Part shown: piece by piece, positions 26,628 to 35,602 of the stretch
Layout of the letters: each line of letters begins with the position of its first letter
Position numbering within the stretch: position 1 is the first letter of the stretch
Source of the DNA: Bacteroidales bacterium
GTDB lineage: Bacteria; Bacteroidota; Bacteroidia; Bacteroidales; Muribaculaceae
Assembly (NCBI GenBank): GCA_910575545.1
Contig: CAJTFH010000001.1
Coordinates: 237,972 to 301,971 of the forward strand
DNA: 64,000 nucleotides
Direction of reading: 5' to 3'
Position numbers and translations under genes: made by a program
The notes under the pieces: model-generated
Database searches by the model: none
What the model was told of the DNA's origin: nothing
Seen by the model: only the letters and a program-made list of their open reading frames with translations

Positions 26628-28064
26628 ATGGCAAAGACTCTCTCCAGATTCTACTTCCTTAAAAAGGACGAGAACAAGGATAAGGCAACACTTTTCGTGA
26701 GGGTACAAGACCCGATACGAAAGATTGATGTCCAGTTTACAACGCGGCTCCGTGTGTCGGTGCCGGAATGGAAAATTGCTGTATCGAGCGAGGACGCATT
26801 GGCTCGTCATCGCAAAGAGTACCCCAAACTGCACGACAAACTTGGTCGTATCGAGGTCATGCTTAAACGTGAGATGGATGCTCCGGAGTTTGACCGCGAA
26901 AAAGTCAAACAAGAGATAATGGCAATAGCAGATCCTGATAAGTCTGAGATTGTGCGTCGCCAGCGTGAAGCTGAAATCATTGCAAGAGAGAATGAGGAAA
27001 GGCTGCGACGGGAGGAAGCGGAAAAAGCCCGTATTGCCGCCGATGCCGAGCGTGCCAACATCTGGAATTTTCTCAACCAGTTTGTCGAGGACATAAAATC
27101 CGGCAAACGACTCAATGGCAATAACCGATACACAGCCGGGAGCTGTAAGGCATGGAGTAGTTTCAGAAAACTATTCAACGGTTTTGATCCGCGCCACAAA
27201 TTGACGTGGGCAGATGTTGACCGCTCGTTGGTAACGAAATTTCTCGACCATCTCCAGAAACTCGACTATATGGGCAGTTCAATCAACAAATACCTTGTAT
27301 CATTCCGAGCTATGGTCGGCTACGCATACGAGGATGGGTTGCACAACAACGACCGTGCTTTGGGCTGTTTTTCCAAGCGTAAAGTAGAGGAAAGCGACAA
27401 AGCCGCCGAAATCTACCTCACTGAAACAGAGTTGCAGGCATTGGCTGATATGGAGCTGACAGGACTTAAAGACCAAGTGCGTGATATTTTTCTCGTCGGT
27501 TGCTATACCTGTCAGCGCGTAAGCGATTACAACAATATCCAGCCGGAGGACTTTACGACAACGGCGAAAGGCACTCCAATTATCCGCCTTGTTCAGCAGA
27601 AGACCCGAAACGAGGTAAAAATTCCTATAATGAATCCCAACCTCAAAGCCATCTGCGAGAAATATGATTATCATCTTCCCTCGGTGATTGACCAGATTCT
27701 CAACCGCTACATCAAGGATATTCTAATGACACTCTCGGAAACAGTGCCAACCCTCGCGGTCAAAGTCCCGACCAAACTCACAATGAAGCAGAAGGACAAA
27801 GAAGCCGCTGGAGAATTGACAGTAGAGCGTAACGACAAAGGAGAAGTAGTAATACCCCGCTACGATTGTGTCACCACCCACACCGCCCGACGCAGTGGCA
27901 TCACCAACATGTACCTCTCCCACAAATTCACTATCGTCCAGATGATGCACGTTAGCGGTCACAAGACACAAAAGACCTTCATGGACTACATCAAACTCTC
28001 CTCCGACGAAATCGCCGACGAGATTGATGCTATTGTCAACGGTGCAAAAGAAGAAGTGTTCTAA
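26628..28064 (+). CDS. Tyrosine recombinase (integrase) of the element
   Basis: The 478-residue protein is a phage-integrase-family site-specific recombinase that would join and excise the element. It has an N-terminal arm-binding part (MAKTLSRFYFLKKDENKDKATLFVR is cut here: the motif lies at residues 1-25), a charged helical linker (about 85 to 140), a SAM-like core-binding domain (about 145 to 240) and the catalytic domain with Arg in TCQRVSDYNNI (about 300), HTARRSGI (about 420) and GHKTQKTFMDYI with the nucleophile Tyr (about 455). It is longer than the usual 400 residues because of the linker. It lies beside the left core site. Confidence 0.93.
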   Translation: MAKTLSRFYFLKKDENKDKATLFVRVQDPIRKIDVQFTTRLRVSVPEWKIAVSSEDALARHRKEYPKLHDKLGRIEVMLKREMDAPEFDREKVKQEIMAIADPDKSEIVRRQREAEIIARENEERLRREEAEKARIAADAERANIWNFLNQFVEDIKSGKRLNGNNRYTAGSCKAWSSFRKLFNGFDPRHKLTWADVDRSLVTKFLDHLQKLDYMGSSINKYLVSFRAMVGYAYEDGLHNNDRALGCFSKRKVEESDKAAEIYLTETELQALADMELTGLKDQVRDIFLVGCYTCQRVSDYNNIQPEDFTTTAKGTPIIRLVQQKTRNEVKIPIMNPNLKAICEKYDYHLPSVIDQILNRYIKDILMTLSETVPTLAVKVPTKLTMKQKDKEAAGELTVERNDKGEVVIPRYDCVTTHTARRSGITNMYLSHKFTIVQMMHVSGHKTQKTFMDYIKLSSDEIADEIDAIVNGAKEEVF

Positions 28065-28119
28065 GAGGCAAAGCGTCTGCACATGACTGAAAATCAAAAT
28101 AAAAGTATTAACTTTGTGT

Positions 28120-29184
28120 ATGGAAACAGTTGTTCGTATTCATAACGAATCAGAATATAATGAAATACTGCGACAAGCCGTCGCAGTTATTGAGACTGCG
28201 AGAAGCAATGCCGCCAGAGCCATAGTCAGCACATCGAATGAAATGCACTGGCGCATCGGGCAGTTGCTATATGAGCGTAAGCTCGAAAAAGCGCATGGGG
28301 CATCAGTTGTGAAACACCTTTCGGTTGATTTGAAACACCGTTATCCTGATATGGGTATGTCGGAACGTAATCTATGGGATATGAAGCGCTTTTATGTGCG
28401 ATTCCGTCAATCCAGTCCAAAACTGCGACAGGCTGTCGCAGTTTTACCATGGTGGAACATCAATAAGTTGATTTCAAAGCTGGGCGATGACGATGAGGCC
28501 ATTCTCTATTATGCAGAACAGACCGTCGCAAAGAGATGGGGAAGAGATTTGATGGTCAACGCTGTAAAGCTGGAGATGCACAAGCATCAGCCGGAAAACA
28601 ACGCCTCGAATAATTTCGCCATTGCTCTCCCTGAGGCACAGGCGGCATACGCCAACGAGGTTTTCAAGGATTCCTATTGTATGGGATTCCTTGGCGTGAC
28701 CGAGCCACTTCTTGAACTGGAGCTTGAGCGGAGATTGGTAGAAAAAGTAAAACAGTTCCTTCTTGAACTCGGTCAGGGATTTACATACATCGGCAATCAG
28801 CATATACTGTCCTACAACGGCAAGGATTACAAGGTGGATATGCTCTTTTTTCATCGGGGGCTACGGTCACTCATCGCCGTCGATTTGAAAATTTCGGAGT
28901 TCATGCCCGAATATATCAGCAAGATGAACCTCTATCTCTCGTTGCTTGACAGACTTGAACGTGGCAAAGATGAAAACCCATCAATCGGCATAATCCTATG
29001 CGCCGAGAAAGACAATGTGGCGGTTGAGCTGGCACTTGAAGGATTTACAAAGCCCATCGGTGTAGCCGAATACAAACTTATCGTTCCTCAAAAAGAGCTG
29101 AAACAACTAATCACCGATGAAATAAAGACCTTCAACCAAGAAGTTGCCGACAAATCAACAGAACAATCAGAAGGAAAAGACTGA
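28120..29184 (+). CDS. DUF1016 (YhcG-type) PD-(D/E)XK nuclease-like protein
   Basis: This 354-residue protein has the DUF1016 N-terminal helical domain (about 15 to 150, with EMHWRIGQLLYERK and DMKRFYVRF) and a C-terminal restriction-endonuclease-like domain (about 190 to 330) with YKVDMLFFHRGL and AVDLKISEF as the D-(D/E)xK core. The function is not established; family members lie in defence and mobile regions. The ATG at 28120 is chosen. A TAACTTTG -7 box ends only 3 bases before this ATG, so the transcript may be leaderless. Its last 15 codons are duplicated at 31001-31045. Confidence 0.85.
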   Translation: METVVRIHNESEYNEILRQAVAVIETARSNAARAIVSTSNEMHWRIGQLLYERKLEKAHGASVVKHLSVDLKHRYPDMGMSERNLWDMKRFYVRFRQSSPKLRQAVAVLPWWNINKLISKLGDDDEAILYYAEQTVAKRWGRDLMVNAVKLEMHKHQPENNASNNFAIALPEAQAAYANEVFKDSYCMGFLGVTEPLLELELERRLVEKVKQFLLELGQGFTYIGNQHILSYNGKDYKVDMLFFHRGLRSLIAVDLKISEFMPEYISKMNLYLSLLDRLERGKDENPSIGIILCAEKDNVAVELALEGFTKPIGVAEYKLIVPQKELKQLITDEIKTFNQEVADKSTEQSEGKD

Positions 29185-29273
29185 GCATAGCCTTAGTTTT
29201 TCTTTTCACCAGCCCACATATATAGTTTGGTTTAGTTTGTCGGGCATATATATAGCCCGAACCAAACCGAACT
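29139..29273 (+). repeat. Diverged direct repeat, copy 1 (end of DUF1016 gene and 3' flank)
   Basis: This stretch covers the last codons of the DUF1016 gene (EVADKSTEQSEGKD) and a hairpin with CGGGCATATATA and CCCGAACCAAACC. It matches 31000-31128, where the same codons read EVADRSAEQSGEKD and stop at the equivalent place. The two copies bracket the ATPase gene. Confidence 0.75.
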
Positions 29274-29293
29274 CAATATCATTTTCCACTACG

Positions 29294-29519
29294 GTGCCAA
29301 ATGTGTGTAAAAAATATGCGATTTGGCACTCTCGTACACCTCATATACAGTCTATAAAGAGATGGATAATCACGATTGCCCCTATCCAAATCTGCCATCA
29401 CGTTTCCAAAAGTGGTGCAAAAAAGTAGATTTGGAAGTGTGATGCATTTGTCTTAGATGTGATTTATAGGTTGGTAATGCGTCACGCTTCCAAATCTCAT
29501 AAAAAAAACAGAGATTTGG
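29294..29519 (+). repeat. Array of three related hairpins upstream of the ATPase gene
   Basis: This 29185-29570 gap has no gene but holds three inverted repeats built on CCAAAT/ATTTGG: GTGCCAAAT with ATTTGGCAC (29294-29302, 29321-29329), a 13-of-15 match (29396-29410 with 29430-29444), and CCAAATCTC with GAGATTTGG (29490-29498, 29511-29519). Each loop holds an A-run. They may be operators, attenuators or recombination sites. Confidence 0.55.
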
Positions 29520-29543
29520 TAATGCGATGTCGGAAATATTTCA

Positions 29544-29551
29544 TATCTTTG
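29544..29551 (+). promoter_or_regulatory. -7 box for the ATPase gene
   Basis: TATCTTTG lies 19 bases before the ATG at 29571 and matches TAnnTTTG. No TTTG is found at the usual distance; the nearest is within the third hairpin, 25 bases upstream. Confidence 0.45.
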
Positions 29552-29570
29552 CAGTATAAAAACATCTTAT

Positions 29571-30995
29571 ATGCTGATAGGAAGAGAGAAAGAGATACAG
29601 GAACTTAGACAGGCCTACGATTCAGCAGAATCCAAGTTTGTCGCCATATTCGGACGCCGAAGAATAGGAAAGACATATCTTGTTAGAGAGGTTTTTCATG
29701 ATAAATTTGCGTTTTCTTACTCCGGAATGGCTAAAGCCACAACGAAGGAACAGTTACAACGATTTTACCTGTCTCTGAAAGATCACGGCTATAAGAGTAG
29801 TGTAAAGCCAAACAATTGGATCGAGGCTTTCTATATGCTTGAACAGTTTCTTAAGGAACTGCCGGAAGGGAAAAAGGTTGTATTCTTGGATGAATTGCCT
29901 TGGATGGATGCTCCTAAATCAAGTTTTATGTCTGCCTTTGAGAACTTCTGGAATGGTTGGGCATCCGCGAGAAAAGACATACTCCTTATAGTTTGTGGTT
30001 CAGCGACCTCTTGGATGGTAAAGAAGATACTGAGAAATAGAGGTGGCTTGCATAATAGATTGAACAATCAAATTCACCTACAGCCTTTCAATCTGCATGA
30101 GTGTGAGTTATACGCCAAAAGCATAAATCTATCAATAGAACGGCAAGAAATTATGGAGGCTTATATGATTTTGGGAGGCATACCATTCTATTGGTCGCTA
30201 CTCAACAAATCGTTAAGTCTGCCACAGAATTTAGACGCATTGTTCTTTGGGAAGACTCCTAAATTGGGGAATGAGTTTAATGAGCTATATTCATCATTAT
30301 TCAAACAGCCCGAACCATATCTAGATATCATAACTGCGTTAGCAAAAAAGAAAATCGGAATGACACGTGATGAAATCATCGTAAACGCTAATATTGCAAC
30401 CAGTGGGCTGCTTACAAAGTATCTGGAAGATTTGGAAAATTGCGGATTTATCCGACGTTATCAGGCTATTGGTTCTAAGACAAAGAATGCCCTCTATCAG
30501 CTTATTGATAATTTCACGATCTTCTATTTCAAATTTATGGAAGGCAAGAAGAATACTGATGCGAATTACTGGTCTAAAGTACAGATGGCACCTATCTTTA
30601 ACACATGGAGCGGACTCGCTTTTGAGCGTTTATGCCTTTTGCACTCAGAGCAGATAAAGAAGGCTCTTGGGATAAGCGGAGTTATCACTAACGAATACTC
30701 ATGGCGCACCGCTGCCACTGACGAACATCCCGGAGCGCAGATAGACTTGCTGATAGACCGCAGTGACAAGGCAATAAATCTTTGTGAAATAAAATATTCC
30801 GATGGTCCATATACCATTGACAAGAAATATATGGAAAATCTACGCAACAAGGCAACTTTATTTCGTCAGTTGACAAAGACTCGCAAAGGAATCGCCTTGA
30901 CAATGATAACAAGTTCCGGACTTGTGAAGAACTCATATTCAATGAACAGCATCCATTCGCAAATCACAGCCGATGACTTGTTTGTGGACGCATAA
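29571..30995 (+). CDS. AAA ATPase with DUF234 nuclease-like C-terminus
   Basis: The 474-residue protein belongs to the archaeal-type ATPase family. The Walker A motif is FGRRRIGKTYL (about 27 to 37) and Walker B is VVFLDELPWMD (about 102). A winged-helix region follows (about 265 to 310, with SGLLTKYLEDLENCGFI). The C-terminal DUF234 part has GAQIDLLIDR and INLCEIKYSDG, a D-ExK nuclease pattern. Members are common in mobile and defence islands, but their function is not established. Its flanking direct repeats suggest that it moved in as a unit. Confidence 0.85.
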   Translation: MLIGREKEIQELRQAYDSAESKFVAIFGRRRIGKTYLVREVFHDKFAFSYSGMAKATTKEQLQRFYLSLKDHGYKSSVKPNNWIEAFYMLEQFLKELPEGKKVVFLDELPWMDAPKSSFMSAFENFWNGWASARKDILLIVCGSATSWMVKKILRNRGGLHNRLNNQIHLQPFNLHECELYAKSINLSIERQEIMEAYMILGGIPFYWSLLNKSLSLPQNLDALFFGKTPKLGNEFNELYSSLFKQPEPYLDIITALAKKKIGMTRDEIIVNANIATSGLLTKYLEDLENCGFIRRYQAIGSKTKNALYQLIDNFTIFYFKFMEGKKNTDANYWSKVQMAPIFNTWSGLAFERLCLLHSEQIKKALGISGVITNEYSWRTAATDEHPGAQIDLLIDRSDKAINLCEIKYSDGPYTIDKKYMENLRNKATLFRQLTKTRKGIALTMITSSGLVKNSYSMNSIHSQITADDLFVDA

Positions 30996-30999
30996 ACCT

Positions 31000-31128
31000 A
31001 GAAGTAGCCGATAGATCAGCAGAACAATCAGGAGAGAAAGACTGAGATAGCAGTTTTTTATTTTATCCAGTCATGATAGGTTCTGTTCATCGGGCATATA
31101 TAATTCCCGAACCGAACCAAACCAAACT
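31000..31128 (+). repeat. Diverged direct repeat, copy 2 (vestigial DUF1016 3' end)
   Basis: The start codes for the last residues of a DUF1016 protein (EVADRSAEQSGEKD, stop at 31045), without the rest of that gene. It continues with CGGGCATATATAATT and CCCGAACCGAACC. The matched changes to copy 1 are largely synonymous, so the sequence once was coding. Confidence 0.7.
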
Positions 31129-31130
31129 AT

Positions 31131-31188
31131 ATTGGCAAAGAGGTGTCTATTTTTTACCGAAATTTGATTTTATAATAACTTTGCCAAT
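31131..31188 (+). repeat. Hairpin after repeat copy 2
   Basis: ATTGGCAAAG (31131-31140) and CTTTGCCAAT (31179-31188) form a perfect 10-bp inverted repeat. It stands in the same place relative to copy 2 as the GTGCCAAAT hairpin does to copy 1, so the duplicated unit includes a hairpin of similar type. Confidence 0.6.
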
Positions 31189-31325
31189 TTTTCGTTCAAG
31201 GCCCGCTTTTGATGTGGGAATTCCAGTCTGCCGCGCAAACTGTTGTTTGGCTTGCGTTATGCCGAGAGCTCTTTTCCATGAAAATGATAATCCGGGAATA
31301 TTCATAATTGGTGGGAGAATAGATG

Positions 31326-31362
31326 GCGCACCGGGATTGCCCCGATGCGCTATCGGGATTTC
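31326..31362 (+). terminator. Terminator between convergent ATPase genes
   Basis: A stem of GCGCACCGGG with CCCCGATGCGC (31326-31350, one mismatch) is followed by a second CGGG word and a T-rich run just before the calcium ATPase stop. The interval 31189-31325 otherwise shows no gene. Confidence 0.5.
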
Positions 31363-31366
31363 AGTT

Positions 31367-34219
31367 TTATTTTTTGAACAATCGGTAGATTTCCCTAACC
31401 CACATGACGAGGGATGAAGCAGTTACGATTATGACGAGGTCGATAGCACCTGAAGGATTAAAACTCCAGTCAAGGGTGTGGAGCATCGGCTCAACATTGA
31501 AGAACTCGTATGCAATCTCTGTGATGAACAGCTGGCCGATAACTATGATGCCAACAATAGTCCAGAAGCCTTGACTCATTTTCAGCCTGAACACGCTTTC
31601 GCCAGTCTCAAAACTGCGGGCATTGAACATATACCAGAAGTGTGTCCAGACGAATATCGAGAACAGAAGGGTTGCTTCGTATGGAGTCATTTCAGACACT
31701 GCACCGATTGCAGTGTGGAACATCTGCGGAATAGAAGTAACCTCGGCATGGTTGAACAGCCAATAGAATCCAAGGGTGATGGCAAAGAAGATAATGCCTA
31801 CACTGCAAAGCTCCCAGAGCATCGGTTTTGAGAGAATGGAGGCTTCACGCTTACGAGGCTTTTCGTCCATTACTCTCTGAGAAGGAGGCAGAGAGGCAAG
31901 TGCCATTGCACCGAAGGTATCCATGATGAGGTTTACCCAAAGCATCTGTGTAACGGTAAGCGGGGATTCGGTTCCCATGAACGAGCCGAACAGCACAAGG
32001 AAGCAGGCAGCGACGTTGACTGTGAGCTGGAACAGGAGGAATCGCTGGATGTTCTTGTAGAGTGAACGGCCCCACATCACGGCTCTACCGATTGATGAGA
32101 ATGAATTGTCGATGATAGTGATGTCGGATGCTTCTTTGGCAACAGATGTGCCGTCTCCCATCGAAAGGCCCACATGGGCGGTTTTGAGCGCAGGAGCGTC
32201 GTTTGTACCGTCACCTGTTACGGCTACGACTTCGTTGTTGGCCTGAAGTGCTTCTACAAGGCGCTTTTTATCCATCGGGCGCGCACGGGCAATGATTTTA
32301 AGTTCGCCGACGCGTTCTTTGAGTTGCTTGTCTGAAAGATCGGCAAATTCAGGGCCTGTTATTATATTGCGGTCAGTGTCGGTGGCATCATTCCACAAGC
32401 CGATCTGACGGCCAATTTCTTTCGCTGTTCCAGGGGTGTCACCGGTTACAATCTTAACCTTTATTCCTGCATCTATCACTTCATTTACAGCATCAGGGAC
32501 ATCAACACGAACCGGGTCGGAGATAGCGACGATACCCAGAAATGTCAGTTTATTGGCTACTACCTTTCCGTCGGCAATAGTCGCATCCTTGTCTCCCAGT
32601 TCCTGATATGCAAAGCCGAGAGTACGCATTGCCTGATTCTGATATTCAAGCAGCTGTGCGTCTATTTCAGCCTTTGTCACACCACAGGTGTTCTTGCACA
32701 TTGCGAATACAATTTCGGGAGCACCTTTGACGTATAGTATGTTCTTACCGGTTGCCGATTTCACCACGGTAGCCATATACTTACGCTCTGTAGTGAACGG
32801 AAGCTCTTCAAGTCGGGTCGCACCGTTGCGGAGGTCAAGATAATTTGCACCGCGCTCTTTGAGCCAGAGCAGCAACGCACCTTCTGTAGGATTGCCGAGT
32901 ACCTGAGGCTGTTCTCCCGAGAGGTCAAGCTGGGCTGTTGAGTTTACAGCAATGCCTTCATGAAGCACTTCGTTGGAAGGCTCGCCGAAGAAATTGGTCT
33001 TGTAAACCTGCATCTGGTTCTGTGTCAGAGTACCGGTTTTGTCGGTGCAAATCACAGTGGTGGCGCCCATTGTCTCACAGGCGTGCATCTTGCGGACAAG
33101 ATTGTTGGTCTTGAGCATACGGCTCATCGAGTATGCTAAAGAGAGAGTTACTGCCATTGGCAGACCTTCAGGAACCGCAACGACTATAAGCGTAACTGCT
33201 ACCATCAGCGTCTTCAGCGTATGGGCAAGAAGTAGCGACCATGTGGCACTGTCGGCACCGGGATTGAGCATAGAGAACGCTCCAATCACCATCGCAAAGA
33301 AGATAATGAAGAATCCTGCGATTGTGAGAATACACTTGGCTTTTGACCAGTCTTCAAATTTCTTGATGACAAGCCAGAAGAAAAGTGCCACAGGTATTAT
33401 CAGAGTCCACGCTTGCCATGCTCCCCATCCGAGGAAGTGAATCAACTGACCAACGATTATGAGACCGGCAAAAACGTAGCTAACATTTGTAATCCAGTCA
33501 GCGAGACCGTCAAGCTGCTCATTGAGGGGTGTTTTAACGGAATCATCAATCTGAGCTTCCTCAAAAACCTTACCCATTTCAGTCGCGTCGCCCACCTTCA
33601 GCACACGCATGACACCATGACCTTCCATGACCTTTGTGCCACGCATTACATGGTTTGATGGATAAGTCGCATCCTTGTCAAAATGTGCTTTGTCGGTGGT
33701 CTTAGCGCAGAGTGGCTCTCCCGTAAGAGTCGATTCATCGACACTCAGAGTAACGGCATCAAGCAATTCTCCGTCGGCAGGTATCTCATCACCGGTGTTG
33801 AGAATCACGATGTCGCCGACAACCACATCCTTGCGGGGAATAGTGGTCATCGTGCCATTTCGCATTACTTCTACCAGCTCATCGTCATTTACCTGATTGA
33901 GAATCTTAAAGGCTTTGTTGGCCTTTTGCTCAAAGATGAAGGCAAGTGTCGTAGCAAGACCGATGGCGACAAAAATGCCAATTGGCTCAAAGAACACTTT
34001 CCAGTCCTGACCAAGTCCGAAAAACTCATAAAATGAGATTCCGATGGACAAAACACCTGCGACCAGCAGGATAATAATCAGTGGATCGGAGAATTTATCC
34101 AGAAATTCTTTCCACCAAGGGTCTTGTTCGGGAGGTGTCAGAATGTTGACACCATTCTTTTTGCGGCTCTCCAACACTTCCGCGTCGGTCAAGCCATTAT
34201 AAGTATGATTATTTGGCAT
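31367..34219 (-). CDS. P-type calcium-transporting ATPase, PMCA type
   Basis: This inner-membrane pump probably exports Ca2+ from the cytoplasm. The 950 residues show the P2B layout: N-terminal cation domain, TGEP actuator loop in DESTLTGEPL (about 163), the M4 ion motif VAVPEGLPMAVTLS (about 350), phosphorylation site DKTGTLTQNQ (Asp about 394), KGAPE (about 505), and hinge TGDGTNDAPALK (about 670). Ten membrane helices can be placed. It is the last gene of the TerD operon, separated by 85 bases that hold a hairpin (34248-34283), so it may be expressed at a lower level. TerD domains bind calcium, which makes the linkage meaningful. Confidence 0.93.
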   Translation of the reverse strand: MPNNHTYNGLTDAEVLESRKKNGVNILTPPEQDPWWKEFLDKFSDPLIIILLVAGVLSIGISFYEFFGLGQDWKVFFEPIGIFVAIGLATTLAFIFEQKANKAFKILNQVNDDELVEVMRNGTMTTIPRKDVVVGDIVILNTGDEIPADGELLDAVTLSVDESTLTGEPLCAKTTDKAHFDKDATYPSNHVMRGTKVMEGHGVMRVLKVGDATEMGKVFEEAQIDDSVKTPLNEQLDGLADWITNVSYVFAGLIIVGQLIHFLGWGAWQAWTLIIPVALFFWLVIKKFEDWSKAKCILTIAGFFIIFFAMVIGAFSMLNPGADSATWSLLLAHTLKTLMVAVTLIVVAVPEGLPMAVTLSLAYSMSRMLKTNNLVRKMHACETMGATTVICTDKTGTLTQNQMQVYKTNFFGEPSNEVLHEGIAVNSTAQLDLSGEQPQVLGNPTEGALLLWLKERGANYLDLRNGATRLEELPFTTERKYMATVVKSATGKNILYVKGAPEIVFAMCKNTCGVTKAEIDAQLLEYQNQAMRTLGFAYQELGDKDATIADGKVVANKLTFLGIVAISDPVRVDVPDAVNEVIDAGIKVKIVTGDTPGTAKEIGRQIGLWNDATDTDRNIITGPEFADLSDKQLKERVGELKIIARARPMDKKRLVEALQANNEVVAVTGDGTNDAPALKTAHVGLSMGDGTSVAKEASDITIIDNSFSSIGRAVMWGRSLYKNIQRFLLFQLTVNVAACFLVLFGSFMGTESPLTVTQMLWVNLIMDTFGAMALASLPPSQRVMDEKPRKREASILSKPMLWELCSVGIIFFAITLGFYWLFNHAEVTSIPQMFHTAIGAVSEMTPYEATLLFSIFVWTHFWYMFNARSFETGESVFRLKMSQGFWTIVGIIVIGQLFITEIAYEFFNVEPMLHTLDWSFNPSGAIDLVIIVTASSLVMWVREIYRLFKK

Positions 34220-34247
34220 ATAATATCGAAGTATTGTTTAAGAAATA

Positions 34248-34283
34248 GGGTGAAGAAGCCAAGTAAACTCAACCTCTTCACCC
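34248..34283 (-). terminator. Intercistronic hairpin before the calcium ATPase gene
   Basis: On the plus strand GGGTGAAGA (34248-34256) pairs with TCTTCACCC near 34274-34283. It lies between two genes of one operon and could be an attenuator or a processing site. Confidence 0.4.
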
Positions 34284-34304
34284 CAAAGGATACATCAGGC
34301 TGCG

Positions 34305-34958
34305 TTAGAATGCGCCTTCCCGTTTAAGTTCATTAACACGCTGTTGAATAGCGTCGTATCGGTTTCCAAGCCTATTCTTACGCTCTTGTCCAATGCCGTA
34401 CTCGCCACGAATAACTTTCAGAGCTTCAGCTTCAACGTCATTGGAAACGACAGATGAAGCATTGTTAGTGGCAACATTGTTCGTGGTTTGTGTGGCAGCA
34501 GGGGTGGTTTCTTGAGTATTTACAACAGCCTCTGATGGATTAGAACTTTCGTCATTATTGGCGTTTTCTTCTACAGCATCTCCTCCGGAAGGAATTTCTG
34601 CTTCATTGGACACTTCCTCAGTATTTTCAGTGGGTGTTGTTACCTCCTCAATAGTTTCTTCCTCAACTATAGGTGAGGATTCTGTTGATTTACCGGGAAG
34701 CAACCACCAAATCAGAAGAATGATAACAATTATAGCCAGTATTACCCAAAGCCACTTGCCATTCTTTTTCTCTTCTGGTTCGGGGGTCGGGTTAACTGAA
34801 TTAACCGAATCTGTTGGTTGTGGTTGTGCTACAGAAGCAACAACCGGTCCATCGTCATCCTTAGTGAGGTCGAACTTACGTTTTCCTCCCTTTGAAATGT
34901 CGAAGCCGTGATCAGTTCCTTTATTTAATTGGAACTTGCTTTTGTCTTGTTTTGCCAT
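34305..34958 (-). CDS. Single-pass membrane protein with Cpl-7-like C-terminus
   Basis: The function is unknown. The 217-residue protein has a cytoplasmic N-terminus with repeated F-x-(L/I)-x-K words (KFQLNKG, FDISKGG, KFDLTKD), which resembles the N-terminus of the neighbouring TerD protein. One membrane helix lies at about 68 to 90 (WLWVILAIIVIILLIWWLL). A long Thr/Glu/Asn-rich stretch follows. The last 35 residues, with VIRGEYGIGQERKNRLG and YDAIQQRVNEL, look like the Cpl-7 (CW_7) domain, which binds peptidoglycan muropeptides. It may connect the TerD machinery to the cell wall. Confidence 0.75.
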   Translation of the reverse strand: MAKQDKSKFQLNKGTDHGFDISKGGKRKFDLTKDDDGPVVASVAQPQPTDSVNSVNPTPEPEEKKNGKWLWVILAIIVIILLIWWLLPGKSTESSPIVEEETIEEVTTPTENTEEVSNEAEIPSGGDAVEENANNDESSNPSEAVVNTQETTPAATQTTNNVATNNASSVVSNDVEAEALKVIRGEYGIGQERKNRLGNRYDAIQQRVNELKREGAF

Positions 34959-34970
34959 AATGAATGAATT

Positions 34971-35594
34971 TTATTCTTCTGTATACATATCAACAAGAGT
35001 CTGCAAACCTCCGTTATAACCATTACCGACTGCTTCAAATTCCCATTCGCCTTCATTGTTGATTATAAAACGAGCGGCAACGAGGGCATCTTCAGATTTA
35101 TAATCTTTGCTGAGTTCATAGAAACATAGAGCCTCGCCGGATTCTTCATCGATAACAGTAATCTTGGCGTTTTCAACCTCGCCAAATGTCTCGACATTAT
35201 CATCATTAGGGATGTATACGGTTGCGGAGATTGCAACTTCTTGCACTTCAGGAGCTATCTTGTTAAGACAGATATTGATAGTTTCAATACCTCCTTCCAT
35301 CTCGTCTTTTGCTCCGAGGACTGCTCCGTCGGCACTCATAGGACGAGTAGAATCAAGATAGTTTTTCTTATTGCCAAATTTGGCGCGATCGAACTTTTCA
35401 GTACGATTTACAGAGTTGTAGAATACGAAACCCTCGTCATTAACAATGATTCCGTCAAGATTCAGAAGCCATGCTTGCGTGTCTAAATCCCCTTTTTCCC
35501 ATGTCAGCTCGACACGGATATTGTCGAGACCAAGACTTTTCGATATGGCAAATCTATCGCCACCATCGAGTTTTTTGAGGTTGAATTTACCCAT
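34971..35594 (-). CDS. TerD family protein, second copy
   Basis: TerD domains are calcium-binding beta-sandwiches first known from tellurite resistance and found in stress and defence systems. The 207 residues show the family pattern: VELTWEKGDLDTQAWLLNLDG (split here as VELTWEKG then DLDTQAWLL, about 28 to 45), FVFYNSVNRTEKFDRAKFG, LNKIAPEVQEVAISATVY and a C-terminal GEWEFEAVGNGYNGGL. It follows the first TerD gene by 8 bases. The two copies are clearly paralogous but diverged over much of their length. Confidence 0.9.
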   Translation of the reverse strand: MGKFNLKKLDGGDRFAISKSLGLDNIRVELTWEKGDLDTQAWLLNLDGIIVNDEGFVFYNSVNRTEKFDRAKFGNKKNYLDSTRPMSADGAVLGAKDEMEGGIETINICLNKIAPEVQEVAISATVYIPNDDNVETFGEVENAKITVIDEESGEALCFYELSKDYKSEDALVAARFIINNEGEWEFEAVGNGYNGGLQTLVDMYTEE

Positions 35595-35602
35595 AGCTTA
35601 CT

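Noticed and set aside
29294..29519. CRISPR array
   Set aside because: The three repeated units are hairpins of unequal length and spacing, without identical repeats or spacers.
31073..31417. 114-codon plus-strand frame between the two cargo ATPase genes
   Set aside because: It starts inside the direct repeat copy 2, runs through a hairpin and a terminator, overlaps the end of the calcium ATPase gene and has no recognisable domain.
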